A stretch of 64,000 bases of DNA from Boletus sp. NGJ. Taxonomy: Eukaryota > Basidiomycota > Agaricomycetes > Boletales > Boletaceae. The position numbers and the translations under genes were made by a program. Positions 54,440 to 64,000 of the stretch are shown piece by piece (within the stretch, counting starts at the first letter, position 1; every line of letters starts with the position of its first letter). The notes below the pieces were generated by a model, which saw only the letters and a list, made by a program, of their open reading frames with translations, did not search any database and was not told the origin of the DNA. The stretch lies in assembly GCA_019096195.1 (NCBI GenBank), contig JAGTXK010000055.1, positions 558,001 to 622,000 of the forward strand, written 5' to 3'.

Positions 54440-55400
54440 TCATATCTGTCAAACACGTGAGTAAGACGTTCGAGGAAACAAGAAGCAAGATATACGTATT
54501 GAGAAATCCACCGGAATCCTAAGAGGAGAGAGTTGTGTCAACAAAGAGGACGCTCTTCGGCGCCAAGAAGACACACCTTCGCCGTAACCTTGCCTTTGGA
54601 CAACCGAACACATGAAACAGTTCAATCGGCCGAATGTCGTTCAGTGGTACCTTGCCCTAACGTGCATCCGAATGAACACCTGCTTTACGCCATTAAGATG
54701 TGTGTGATAAAACCGACCTTGCCGGTGGTCTGGTAGAGTCCAAGGTGATGTCTGAGCTCCTCCTCGCTGACAGCACCGAGTGCGTCAATCTTGTTGCCAA
54801 ACACGAGGAAGGGAACCTTGGAGAGTTCCTCGATGGAGAGCAATGCATCGAGCTCGGCCTTCGACTCGGCGAAGCGTTCATAGTCGGCAGAGTCGACCAA
54901 GAAGACGATACCGTCGACCTCAGGGAAGTAGTCGCGCCAGAGGCGGCGGGCTATATTACTCAGTACGTAGCGGCGATAAGAAGAGAAAATGAGAGGTTAG
55001 ACTACATACCCTGTTGGTGTCCTCCGAGATCGTAAGTGGTAAATTTGACATTGCCAATAGCTAGTTCCTCGGAAGCTAATAAGGATAGTCAGACCGGGGG
55101 GGAGACGAGCGGTCGCGGCGCTCACTGGGGTGGAGTGTGGGCTGCAGAGTCGCCAGTCTGTCATTCTTGAGCATGTGCAAAAGGGTCTGCGAGGAATAGT
55201 TAAATATACTGTGACCCGAGCACGAGCGCTAGCTACAGACAGTCTTTCCGGCATTATCCAGACCAAGGAAGAGGATTTTAGCATTCTTGTGCAACAGTCC
55301 TGGGTGATAGTGTAAGTGAGGGGGACCAAGGGTGTAGTTGTTTGAGGAGCACACCAAGCTGCGCGAGAACGTCCCAAAACCAGCTGATAAAAGTGAACAT
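54440..55400 (-). CDS. SAR1: Small GTPase SAR1 (COPII), with one apparent frameshift
   Basis: Sar1 starts COPII coat assembly at ER exit sites. The ATG at 55400-55398 gives [16 protein letters not shown], the membrane-inserting N-terminal helix. Next are [19 protein letters not shown] (P-loop), then [39 protein letters not shown] (switch II), [60 protein letters not shown] (NKID), [13 protein letters not shown] and [11 protein letters not shown]. The next block [17 protein letters not shown] needs one base fewer in the AAA run at 54617-54615 (TTT in the coding strand). The last coding exon is only ATA TGA at 54445-54440, after a 50-odd-nt intron, giving the usual end QYI. Reading straight on through that intron would stay open for about 80 codons. 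Confidence 0.88.
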
Positions 55401-55765
55401 GGTGGTCGTCGAGGAATGAGAGTGAAGGACACGTCAAATGAACCAAGTGCAAATGCCCTGGCGTTAGTAGTGACGTGACAAGAAATTGTCACTGTCACTG
55501 TCACACTTCGTTTGTATTGCTAGTCGACGACAATTTAAAGAGTTCTACATGTAGGAAAGGTCTGACGCTCACTGCACCATGAAGAGGTGCGTGTGCTCGT
55601 ATTCCTGGCCAACCTTCCTCTCCGCATAACCGAATCGCCGCGTACATCCTGGAAGACTTTGGATTGAACGGGCACTGTCTATGAGGTTGCGTTGGATTGG
55701 GAACAAGAAAATACTACATCCATTTATACGATAAGCGTGTTTGGTCGTATTTACTATGCAAAACA
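55401..55765. other. Intergenic stretch with short GTCACT tandem repeat
   Basis: 365 bases between the SAR1 start codon and the SRP receptor beta stop. At 55487-55501 the hexamer GTCACT recurs in tandem (GTCACTGTCACTGTCAC). The region should contain the SAR1 promoter. No gene seen. Confidence 0.4.
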
Positions 55766-56785
55766 TCACTTTGGTAGCTGGCTCAGCCAATCCCTCAACT
55801 CATTCAACCCATCATCGCTCAACTCATCCTTGGCCTCTCCAACTTGGACACAGGTCGAGACAAAGTCGACGTCTCCCCCTTCCCATTCACCAAACTTAAA
55901 CGCGCCACCTGCCCCACCACTGCATTCCAGGCCACCCATTTCAGTTCCTTCCTCTTCTGCTCCAAGACTCTCCACCCCGACACCTCCCGACTGCGAAGCC
56001 CTCCTTTTCTCAAGTTCGCGCTCCAGAATAGTGCGAACTCGGGTAATAGCCACTTCGCTTGCTGAATTGGACGAGGCACCGACTTTGAGGAGATCTGTCT
56101 TGTGTGCAAGAATGAGGATCGCTGGCGTAGAATATGACGGCGGGAGTGATGTGATTGCATGCAAAACATGGTGCAAGTGTCTAGTAGCGGTAGTCAGGAA
56201 CATGTCAGTCCCTAGCTATTAAATCATTGAAAAAGCCACGTACTCGGCAACGACTGAACCATTGCGTGAAACCGTGCTGCAGTCGACTACAAATGCGATA
56301 GCTTTGGCATCTTTGAGATGCTCCCGAAACTGGTCCCTAATCCGTGCATGTCCAGGTACATCGATCACTCGCAACGTCTTGGTGGGTGACAGCGTCACTT
56401 GGGCCGAATTTGTCTGCAACGACGTATGCGACGGTAGTGTTTGATTGTATGCCAGCTGATCTTTTCCACCGTCAGGAATGTACAGTTTTTAGGAGACACA
56501 CGGTGCACTGACATTCGACAGTATGGCAGTTTTGCCGGAGTCGGGAGGTCCAACTAACAGCAGAGCACTGCCTCTGGATTTCGATTTTCCCCGAGAATAT
56601 GATATGACTAGGTTCGAGTCAGCCTCGCGCGGAACCAGATGTACTCGATGAAACGGACCAACGAAGAGGAACAGGGCGATTGCGAGAGAAAGTAATCCAA
56701 GGTTAGTAGCGGAAAGGCTACCAACAAGCGGCGAAACCTCAGGCGTGACTGCAAACGCTGTCTCATCTGAGGAGTGGTCAGCCAT
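55766..56785 (-). CDS. SRP102: Signal recognition particle receptor subunit beta
   Basis: The membrane-anchored GTPase that holds SRP receptor alpha at the ER. The ATG at 56785 starts MADHSSDETAF; one N-terminal span follows (LGLLSLAIALFLFVGPF). The P-loop is LLLVGPPDSGKTAILSN; then TNSAQVTLSPTKTLRVIDVP with the G3 motif DVPGHARIRDQF, HLKDAKAIAFVVDCSTVSRN, and the G4 region PAILILAHKTDLLKVGASS, where HKTD replaces the usual NKxD. An acidic/Gly insert (EEEGTEMGGLECSGGAGGAF) precedes the C-terminal strand and helix (GDVDFVSTCVQVG; ELRDWLSQLPK). At least three introns. It lies next to SAR1 on the same strand; both act at the ER membrane but in different steps. Confidence 0.87.
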
Positions 56786-57120
56786 ATGTAAGACAAAGGA
56801 ACAGTCCGGACGTGATGTTTTCTGGCGGAATTGTTTGGTTTTGTTACCAACTCAAGGCGTTGTGATAAACAAGGAAAAACAGGGCACATGGGTCACTTTA
56901 CAATATACCGGTTGGATAGAGAAGAAAAGTATTCGGACGGCGGGCAACCTAACAAACATCTAAGAAAATTCACCACCCAGACCTCTGACAAAGTGGGAAT
57001 AAATGCCCTCGATAGAGGGACCCAACGACCACAAGAAATGTCCAATGGGAGCAGCAAATCCATTGGAGCCGCCAGAAGGGCTACTATCGATGGGCTGTGT
57101 GATATTTTCGTCAACCTTAG
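56786..57120. other. Intergenic stretch upstream of SRP receptor beta
   Basis: About 335 bases between two minus-strand genes. Open frames here are short and have no motifs. Presumably it holds the promoter of the SRP receptor beta gene. Confidence 0.35.
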
Positions 57121-57670
57121 TTACCGCAGCCGTCTTGCATTTTTGTTTCGCCACAGGCTGCCGGCGGTTCCTCCGAGGGGTGGAACGTGATACCTGCCGC
57201 TTTGTGTTTCGTCAACAAATAGGTGTACAGGATATACTGGAAGCTTACGCAGGTGGCAGGCTCCGTTGATATTTCTCGGAGAGATTTCCCGGTCTTTTCC
57301 TATTAGCCAGATCAACCAGATCCTTCCCCGCAATCCGATAAGATACACACCGAACGCGCGAAACGGATCCAAACAGGAACAGGAGGATGTACGTTGCACC
57401 GACGGGGCCGTTTTGTCGTATCCGAGGGATGACGGCGAGAATACCTCTGACGTCTCCCAAATAGATATAACTCGAGATAGGCCAGCACAGGCCACAAGTA
57501 CGGATATCTCTTGGCAATCGTGGGATCGCATTTCTTCACCTTGCGCGCGAATCACGATGGTGAACAATTGAGAATGAGGGTTGATCACCAACCTCGTCCA
57601 GAAATTGCCGGAAGGCAACGGGTTTCTGCTCCTCAACCGAGACAAGACCAGTGTGATCCAGATACTTCAT
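57121..57670 (-). CDS. Small unrecognised membrane protein
   Basis: I do not recognise it. The ATG at 57670 gives MKYLDHTGLVSVEEQKPVAF then RQFLDE; exon 2 starts at 57539 with VKKCDPTIAKRYP; after a 50-odd-nt intron the frame continues GILAVIPRIRQNGPVGATYI, LLFLFGSVSRVRCVSYRIAG, KDLVDLANRKRPGNLSEKYQ, RSLPPA and, after a last intron, YHVPPLGGTAGSLWRNKNAR, RLR and the stop at 57121. The result is about 128 residues with one hydrophobic span around ATYILLFLFGSV and a very basic C-terminus. This joining was chosen because all three introns have GT-AG borders and about 50 nt each, and no stop interrupts. A small organelle membrane protein is possible, but this is inference. Confidence 0.55.
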
Positions 57671-58090
57671 CGTGCTAGATTGTACAATTCTCTACAACCG
57701 GAATATATACACTTAGCGTTAAGGACTGTGAAATTAGGAACGTACTGTGAAGTTACGAAAGTCTCTGGAGGACATTTGGGTCTCGCGAAAGAGGCCGCGA
57801 ACATCGCAAATGAGGTTGTCGGGCATTGACACGATACAAGAGCCTTTGATGGTCGTCATAGTTATTGCCTGGGGAAGAATCATCAAAATCAGGACTCCTT
57901 TTATCTGCCGGTGAATTTGTTTGTCCACCGCAGAGGATTCCTGTCTGGGTTCAAGGGCTGAAGATCATTGAGGAAACACCCTTGTCAATCCGGAAGGCAC
58001 GAGTTCAATCGATACGACACACGAAATAAAATACGTGTACAGATAAAAGCATCTATGGTTCAGCAGAATCGATCACTATAAACGGATTAA
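57671..58090. other. Intergenic stretch between the small membrane protein and FRG1
   Basis: About 420 bases. It should hold the promoter of the left gene and the 3' flank of FRG1. No gene, RNA or repeat was recognised. Confidence 0.35.
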
Positions 58091-59055
58091 CTAATAGTTC
58101 ATTTGACAAAAGAGAACATACCTCTTAAGCTTTGATCTACGATCCAACAGTGCCTCGGCCAGGCGACCTTCCTTCTGAGCACGTTTCAACTGCGTAACGA
58201 TGTTATCTGCGAGTGGTGCATAAATATATCAAGGCCTACCTCTTTCTTGTCGTCTTTCGACGTGACGGACCGTCCTGCGCCCCATGCCTGGTGCAGACGG
58301 CTAGGACGCAACAACGTTTGATATTTTCTCGGGTAAGTCACCGAAAAAAGAAAGACTCACTTGACACTCCCCTCATCGATGACGGTCATCTCCGACCCGG
58401 CTTCCCGTTTCTTCTTCTCCTCGTGGACTTCTCTCTTGTACTTGCTCTGAATTTTTATCCAAAAGCGCTCTTTGAAGCCAACTTCCTCAGAATCTCCCCG
58501 TAATTGTAAAGCACCACCCGCAACCTCGTCCACGCTGAGATAGTTTTCGTATACGTTCATGAATGCCACCATGCCGTCGGGCAAAACCACCGGGGTCCAT
58601 TCCTCTTCTGGACCTCGAGCTTCCCTGATTGCCGAGACGATCCCATGCTTGTCACAGGATAAAAACTTCCCCTCCCCAGTACCCGTTCGAAGATTGATCG
58701 TAGGGGAGCCCGCAACACGCGTCGTAACCCATACTTGTGCGACCTCGGTCGGCTCGCGACCGAGCAATGAGGTTGACTCGGAAGTGCCTTCTTTGTCAAG
58801 GGGGTGCAAGATAATCTTGTTTCGCGTTGAGTCGAAATTGACGGAGATAGGAGAAGGATCTGAGGGGTGTATTATGAATGTAGGACCACGTATTTCTGCT
58901 GGAGATTCCGGCATGACCCAGGTGTCCGGGGCCTCTTCCTCCTCGATGCGTCTCTGTTTGCTGGAGCTGACCCCATCGTCGTCTCTCTTCCGTTTCTTCT
59001 TTGTCTTCTCCCCTTTAAACTTCAATTTGGTTGGGCGTACCTTGTCGGCAGACAT
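58091..59055 (-). CDS. FRG1: FRG1-like nuclear protein
   Basis: FRG1 is a nuclear/nucleolar protein that binds F-actin and RNA and is found with spliceosomes. The ATG at 59055 begins MSADKVRPTKLKFKGEKTKK then KRKRDDD, a basic nuclear signal. The fascin-like beta-trefoil part reads PDTWVMPESPAEIRGPTFII, LLGREPTEVAQVWVTTRVAG, NLRTGTGEGKFLSCDKHGIV, SAIREARGPEEEWTPVVLPD, GMVAFMNVYENYLSVDEVAG, and GFKERFWIKIQSKYKR. Two more small exons give LHQAWGAGRSVTSKDDKKE and VTQLKRAQKEGRLAEALLDR then RSKLK, the family C-terminus. The end is slightly unsure: read without a further intron it stops at 58091 after RYVLFCQMNY. The start is only 139 bases from that of RPL26. Confidence 0.9.
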
Positions 59056-59194
59056 GTCTGGTAATATGGCTCTAGGTTCCGTGGCAGTAGTGGCGGGACT
59101 CGGCAAACTCCGAGGTACAAACTTTGGACCAAACAATTCCTTCCACACTACTTACGAGCCCGCTGACACCGTCCCCGACGTCCTCAAGATCAAG
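59056..59194. promoter_or_regulatory. Divergent promoter between FRG1 and RPL26
   Basis: 139 bases separate the start codons. The stretch stays open in the RPL26 frame up to an ATG at 59054-59056, which overlaps the FRG1 start codon on the other strand. Promoter function is inferred. Confidence 0.45.
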
Positions 59195-59940
59195 ATGAAG
59201 TATAACCCTGGTCAGTTCAGTCCTAGTCTATGTTGTGACCACCTTTATCCACTTTCTAAACGAAAATGTCGTTTCCTGTGGAACGATACGCTGGATGGAA
59301 AGGTTATGGCTCAGATGGATCGACGGGTCACTTCCATAGAGACGATACAGCGAGATACTCATCGTAATCATTTACAGACGTATCCTCCTCACGGCGCAAG
59401 GCCCGCAAGGCGCACTTCAGTGCCCCTTCGTCTGTCCGCCGCAAAATCATGTCTTCACCTCTCTCGAAGGAACTACGGGGAAAGCACAACGTGCGTGGAC
59501 ATCCGAGGCAGCCCCCGCTTTCCCCAATCTCACCGCCCTTTATTTACATTTAGACGCGGTCGCTGCCTATCCGTAAAGACGACGAAGTCAGAATTGTGCG
59601 CGGGAAGTACAAGGGTCGGGAAGGAAAGGTCACTCAGGTATACCGCAAGAAATGGGTCATTCACGTTGACCGTGTGCAACGCGACAAATCGAATGGCGCA
59701 TCGGTACCTATCGGTATCCACCCCTCCAAGGTTGTCATCATGAACATCAAGCTCGATAAAGACAGGTATGTCGACCTGAGATTGACTTCTTGCAACTCCG
59801 TTATCTGAACTTTCTTACAGACGAGCAATCTTGGACCGCAAGGACAGAAAGAGTAACGAAAAATCCGATGATGTGGAGATGGTTGACGTATGTCATCACC
59901 TTTCATGCAATTGCGTGCTTGACTCACCTTCAACAAGTAA
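59195..59940 (+). CDS. RPL26: Cytosolic large ribosomal subunit protein uL24 (L26)
   Basis: A protein of the 60S subunit near the exit tunnel. Exons 59195-59210, 59378-59490, 59554-59765, 59821-59887 and 59938-59940 give 136 residues, the usual eukaryotic length. It starts [20 protein letters not shown], then [116 protein letters not shown]. The KOW motif ([18 protein letters not shown]) is intact. The last exon consists only of the stop codon TAA after a 50-nt intron (GTATGT to CAACAAG); without splicing the frame would run on through about 30 unrelated codons. The MKYNP start is fixed by the family. Confidence 0.93.
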
Positions 59941-60167
59941 CTTGCCAGCCGCTCCTCCGTCTTACCTTCCCTACTGCAGTTTATAAAACTACCATGTATC
60001 TACGCGACACTCCGCACATGATATGCACCATAACCAGCCGATGTCAAGCGAGAGCCCTGAAGCGCTTGAGTGAAACAAGCAGGGATTTGGCATTATATGG
60101 CACAATAATCGTGATGTTGCAAAGTATGATGGTATAAGAATCCATGGCCAAGTGCTGCTCGAATGGG

Positions 60168-61262
60168 TCAGAAAATCACGTCCTCGTCCTTGGTGCTCAG
60201 CATGTCTACAGTGACCTCTTCCACCTCTGGTTCCGCCACTGCAATTTCCCCAACCGCGCCCTCTTCAACTGTGACCTCTTCAACCACCTCTTCGATAAGG
60301 CTCCCCTCAACTGCAACGATTTCCGCCACTGTCTCTGCTACCGTGTTCAGAGATTGGGTCTCAGCAGTCTTAATCGGCTTCACGAGTTTCTTTTTCGCGT
60401 CTGTTGCAGCTTGTTTTTCAGCAGCAGTAATTGCAGCCACCCTCTTCTTCTTTCCCTGTACCTTCTTCAATCTATTGACTAGTGAGCCATCCGTGTCCGT
60501 CAGACGGGCTATAAACCAAAGACTCGCCTGAAGAACTCCTCGCGATCCATCTCATCCAGTTCACTTAAGATATACTTAATCGTGTTATCAAGTCTCGGAA
60601 TGATGACGTGCTCGATAGCATTCACGCGGCGGTTCGTGGCTCGAATGACTTCGTCGAGGATCATAAATGCCGTCTGGAGTGATGCAAGCTCCACAAGCGT
60701 CTCGAGCGCCTTGGCGTAAACTTCCTTTGCCCGTAGCACCTGTTGCCCTCCACGTCCGAGACCCGTGAGGTTAAAATCTACAAAATAGGGAAAGCTGAAT
60801 CAACTTCAAATCCAGCAGCCAGCACCGAGTGAAGGGAGGGACACACCTGAGCCAGGAACACGATCCGCCTCGAAGGCTGGCAAAAGCACACCCGAAACGT
60901 TCTCCTGCGTCGCTTTGACGCGGAACGTCGCTAGCTTTGCTTGCTCCTGGACGAGGTAGGCGATGTCTCCCGTCGCATAGGTGACTTCTGCCATCGAGAA
61001 CGACGCAAGCTGCATCACTCGTCCCATCTTTCGTTTGGCCTGCAAGGGTTCCGTTCGGGTCAGTCGCGGAGGATGAATGGGTATATTGCGCTCGGCGCAC
61101 CTCGTCCACTTTCTTCAGGATCGCTCTGAATCGTGTGGTGAGGGCATCACGCTTCTTTGCGAGCAAGGAGTGCCCCGTCTCAGCACTTTTGAGACGAAGC
61201 TTCATATTCGTTAATGCCATCCGTGTAGCAAAGACATTCTCGCGAGACCCTGAACCGGACAT
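60168..61262 (-). CDS. VMA8: V-type proton ATPase subunit D
   Basis: Subunit D forms the central rotor stalk of the V1 sector. The ATG at 61262-61260 gives [54 protein letters not shown], then [140 protein letters not shown]. These form the long antiparallel coiled coil and the GLGRGG hairpin of the family. After [14 protein letters not shown] the C-terminus carries an unusual Val/Glu-rich tail of about 75 residues ([20 protein letters not shown]) ending DEDVIF, longer than in yeast Vma8. Confidence 0.93.
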
Positions 61263-61391
61263 TCTTGCTGAACGATGTGCTCTGGATGCACCTAGGAGAT
61301 GACAGCGGTGGAGTGAGGACACCCAAATCAATACTTACTGTATTTCGAGGCTGAAAGCTATTTTGGAACGCAAAATTGAGAAGTAGCTGTC

Positions 61392-61464
61392 GCCGGGGTA
61401 GCTCAGCTGGGAGAGCAACAGACTGAAGTTCTGGAGGTCCCGTGTTCAATCCACGGTCCTGGCA
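61392..61464 (+). tRNA. tRNA-Phe (anticodon GAA)
   Basis: Identical over all 73 bases to the minus-strand copy at 27618-27690, with the same stems, GAA anticodon and discriminator A, and no intron. A run of five T follows a few bases downstream. It lies between VMA8 and CCT4. Confidence 0.95.
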
Positions 61465-61590
61465 TTCCTTTTTGTCCTTTCTCTTATTTGAGGCTTTGAG
61501 GTGTACTTGCATTGTTTCGTATCGCCTACACATCTCGATGAGTAGTTACAGAGTGAGCATCATGGATAGTGCTCTCAATCCTCAGTCTCA

Positions 61591-63623
61591 TTATCTAGTT
61601 TGTACATAGTCATCAATCTTGAGCAGTAGACAAACTGTTTCCGTCGCCAACTCAATCGCGCTGGTGGACACCAGCAAAGGCTGCACAACATCTTCTTCTA
61701 GAATGTTGGAAATCAAGCCCTGATTCGATCATCAGTAATGATTCCTCATCAAGACTAAACATCGTCGACCCACCGTCCGAACGTTGATACCTGCATTGCG
61801 GTCTCCGAGAGCATGGCGATTGCGCAACTCGGTGACAATCGCAATGGGATTTAGACCTGCGTTTTCTGCGAGGGTGGTGGGGATGACTTCCAATGCGTCT
61901 GCGTATACCTGGAAGCAGTACGCTTCCATGCTCTTCAACGACTGGGCGTACTGGGAAAGGAGGCGGGAGACGTGGATTTCAGGTGAGCCACCACCACAAA
62001 TGAGTGCTCTGAGACGAAGACTTCAATATATGCCATGTTGATCAGGAACTGGGTGGTCATACCGCTTCTTTACAATGCAACGTACGACACAAAGGGCATC
62101 ATGCAGGCTACGCTCGCACTCCTCGACGACGAGATTGTTGGAGCCCATTGCGAGAATGCTGACCGTGCGACCCCTGTTCTTGACACCAGTAATTTTGACG
62201 ACCTTCGCCCCAGCTTGTGATGTCTCCTCGACTAGATCAGCATATCCGAGCTTGTCCTCTGTGAACGCTTCAATATCTGCGATTGGCTTGCATCCCAGAC
62301 TCTTCGAGAGGAAGTCGATCTCATCACGCTCGACGTCTTTGACAGCCAGAATGTTAAGGCGCTTGAGGAAGCTGAGAGAGGTGTCATCAACGGCGTCTCG
62401 CAGGATGGACTTTTGGATAAGGAGAACATTGCAATTTGCTTTTTTGATCTTCTTGCAGATGTTGAGCAGATATTGGCGACCTTCTTTGATAACCTTGTCC
62501 ATTTGGCGATAGTCACTGATGACGACAGTGTTATCCATCTAGGTTTTGCGTACAGTGAGTAGTATAGACCTGGATGTGCGGGAGACTTACATCGGGTTTT
62601 GGTGCACTAAGTTGGAATTGAATGATACCAATCTTAGCCTTTTCCACGCGGGTTGGACCACCAGCGGAGACGATGACATTTTGGTTCAAGACAACACCAT
62701 CCACAAGCTCGGTGTCTTCGATCGTACCACCGACTTTCTTCACTATCCTGATGTCTCTAAGGTCCACACTTGAAGATTGGGTTGTCACAAGACGAGTGAC
62801 AGCGGCAACAGCGATAGGCGCAAGAGTCGAAGAGTATTGAGAAACGATCTGTACGAGAACGATAAGATCTTCGACGTATCATTAAGAGGCGACACAGACC
62901 TTGGAATTTAACGACGTGCTGGCCGCGCGAAGTAAGTTGGCCTTATCGTTTAAGTCGACTGGAATTGATACTTCAGTCAAGTACTCCACGGCTTTCACAG
63001 ACGCCTTGAGAAAAGATTCCGCAACGATCGTCGGGTGGATTCCCTTTAGGAGCATCTTTTCTGCTGCGCCGAGAAGGCTACCTGCCAGGACAACAACCGA
63101 GGTTGTGCCGTCGCCTGCCTCCACATCTTGGGCAGCAGACAAGTCAACAAGCTGAAAGAACAATAAATCATTGCTTTGATGTATTGGATGCAAAGTTACC
63201 ATTTTAGCAGCGGGGTGTAGTGCTTGAATACTCCGCAGGATTGTCGCACCGTCGTTCGTGATAATCACCTCGCCTTTGGCAGTTTGGATCTACGATTTAA
63301 ATCAACATCTTTGGAACATCTTGGTGAGAGATCGGCCAGTCGATACCATTTTGTCCATTCCTCTCGGCCCGAGTGATGTACGAACAGCATCACTGATGGC
63401 TACGCAGAACCGTAAGCCAATAAGAACGGGCTGACACCAAGAGCAAACCTTTGGCAGCCACCAGGTTGGACATGCGAAGTTCCATGGGCTTACCCTATGG
63501 ACGCGTTCCATGAGGCTCGAGAACGAGTTGCGAGTGTCAGCAGCTCACCTTGTCGTTGAAGGCGGCATTAGAGCCAGACCGTGGGGCTGGTACGGAAGCC
63601 GCTGTTGCAGCTTTTGCAGCCAT
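61591..63623 (-). CDS. CCT4: T-complex protein 1 subunit delta (CCT4)
   Basis: A subunit of the cytosolic chaperonin TRiC/CCT, which folds actin, tubulin and WD-repeat proteins. The ATG at 63623 gives [36 protein letters not shown], then [55 protein letters not shown] (GDGTT, ATP site), [100 protein letters not shown], and [20 protein letters not shown]. Near the end are [13 protein letters not shown] and [11 protein letters not shown]. Introns keep frame. A separate gene starts divergently 200 bases upstream. Confidence 0.94.
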
Positions 63624-63824
63624 TATGCTGGACTAGATTGGGATCAGACGTGACGGATGGGCTATCGACGACTTGGAGGAAACTTGTAATCGACGCGTTT
63701 CTCCATCCTTCTCGATTTGGATGCTGGCACGGCCTTTGCCGTAAAAGGAGCATTGCGTACGCTCAGCGCAACTTACAGTGCAGCAGTCCTCTTGTTCTGT
63801 AACCACATTTTTCCATGGATTTTG
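63624..63824. promoter_or_regulatory. Divergent promoter between CCT4 and the right-edge gene
   Basis: 201 bases between two start codons on opposite strands. Promoter role inferred from position. Confidence 0.35.
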
Positions 63825-64000
63825 TGAGTGTTGCCTTCCGGAATGTGCCAGTTCACTGACTGGTGATGTAGTTTGGCAATCCAAATGGTCTCGGTGGCCC
63901 GGCAGGGTTGTTTGCCCAGCTTGCTCAGTACGTCTTCCTTAACTGTTCAGGTATTGGGATCTCTCATCCTGGATCATCGTAGGGGATTTGGTGGTCCGCT
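63825..64000 (+). CDS. Start of an unrecognised gene (runs off right edge)
   Basis: Exon 1 (63825-63833) would encode only MDF before a 38-nt intron; exon 2 (63872-63927) gives FGNPNGLGGPAGLFAQLA; exon 3 starts at 63983 with GFGGP and leaves the window. Both introns have GT-AG borders and join in phase, and the Gly/Pro/Asn-rich product looks like a disordered N-terminus. The family cannot be named from so little. Confidence 0.45.

Noticed and set aside
58559-59743. Open frame of 394 codons on the plus strand
   Set aside because: Its first part is antisense to FRG1 and has no motifs; its end only overlaps RPL26 exons in wrong frames. FRG1 and RPL26 explain the region fully.
1-64000. Transposable elements or viral relics
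   Set aside because: I looked for reverse transcriptase, integrase, transposase and helicase motifs, long terminal repeats and target duplications and found none that I could support.
1-64000. A co-regulated secondary-metabolite or defence cluster
   Set aside because: Nearly all genes are unrelated housekeeping genes; the two transporters, carrier and phosphatase have no biosynthetic neighbours.

Overview
This window reads as chromosomal DNA of a basidiomycete fungus, most likely a mushroom-forming agaricomycete. Genes are dense, sit on both strands, and are cut by many introns of about 45-65 nt with GT-AG borders. Several proteins belong to fungal or basidiomycete families (a DUF7918 protein at the left, fungal Sam37, Gaa1, Rrn6-like, OPT and MFS transporters). 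I see no transposon, LTR element, viral relic, CRISPR array or bacterial operon. Exons were joined by eye, using GT-AG borders, reading frame and family motifs.

Layout. 1-8351: AP endonuclease (-, cut by the left edge), DUF7918 protein (+), SAM37 (+), TAF7 (+), GAA1 (-). 8571-13577: a long USP48-type deubiquitinase (+). 13830-21416: an unrecognised Ser/Pro-rich nuclear-type protein (-), LUC7 (-), a J-domain/ankyrin-like protein (-). 21536-27466: BCS1 (+), BUD23 (-), BET3 (+), mitochondrial uS13 (-), FAM50/XAP5 (+). 27618-35430: tRNA-Phe (-), unrecognised helical protein (+), mitochondrial carrier (-), RRN6-like factor (-), mitochondrial uL3 (+). 35431-37395 is a gene-poor stretch. 37396-42986: GMF (-), MFS transporter (+), inositol polyphosphate 5-phosphatase (-). 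43851-52419: an oligopeptide transporter and a tandem, broken second copy. 52648-63623: GPI14 (+), SAR1 (-), SRP receptor beta (-), small unknown protein (-), FRG1 (-), RPL26 (+), VMA8 (-), second tRNA-Phe (+), CCT4 (-). A new gene starts at 63825 and leaves the window.

Most genes are single-copy housekeeping genes. Recurrent themes are GPI anchoring (GAA1, GPI14), ER entry and exit (SRP receptor beta, SAR1, BET3), mitochondrial biogenesis (SAM37, BCS1, uS13m, uL3m, a carrier), transcription (TAF7, RRN6-like) and splicing (LUC7, FAM50, FRG1). Neighbours are often divergent pairs with 110-220 bp between start codons, so shared promoters are likely, but nothing suggests one functional operon-like system.

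The most notable points are the mosaic relation of the two transporter copies, which looks like gene conversion; start or stop codons isolated in 3- to 9-nt coding exons in GMF, RPL26, SAR1 and the last gene; two GC-AG introns; a 46-nt hairpin downstream of FAM50; and three apparent single-base homopolymer insertions in otherwise well-conserved genes, which may be consensus errors.
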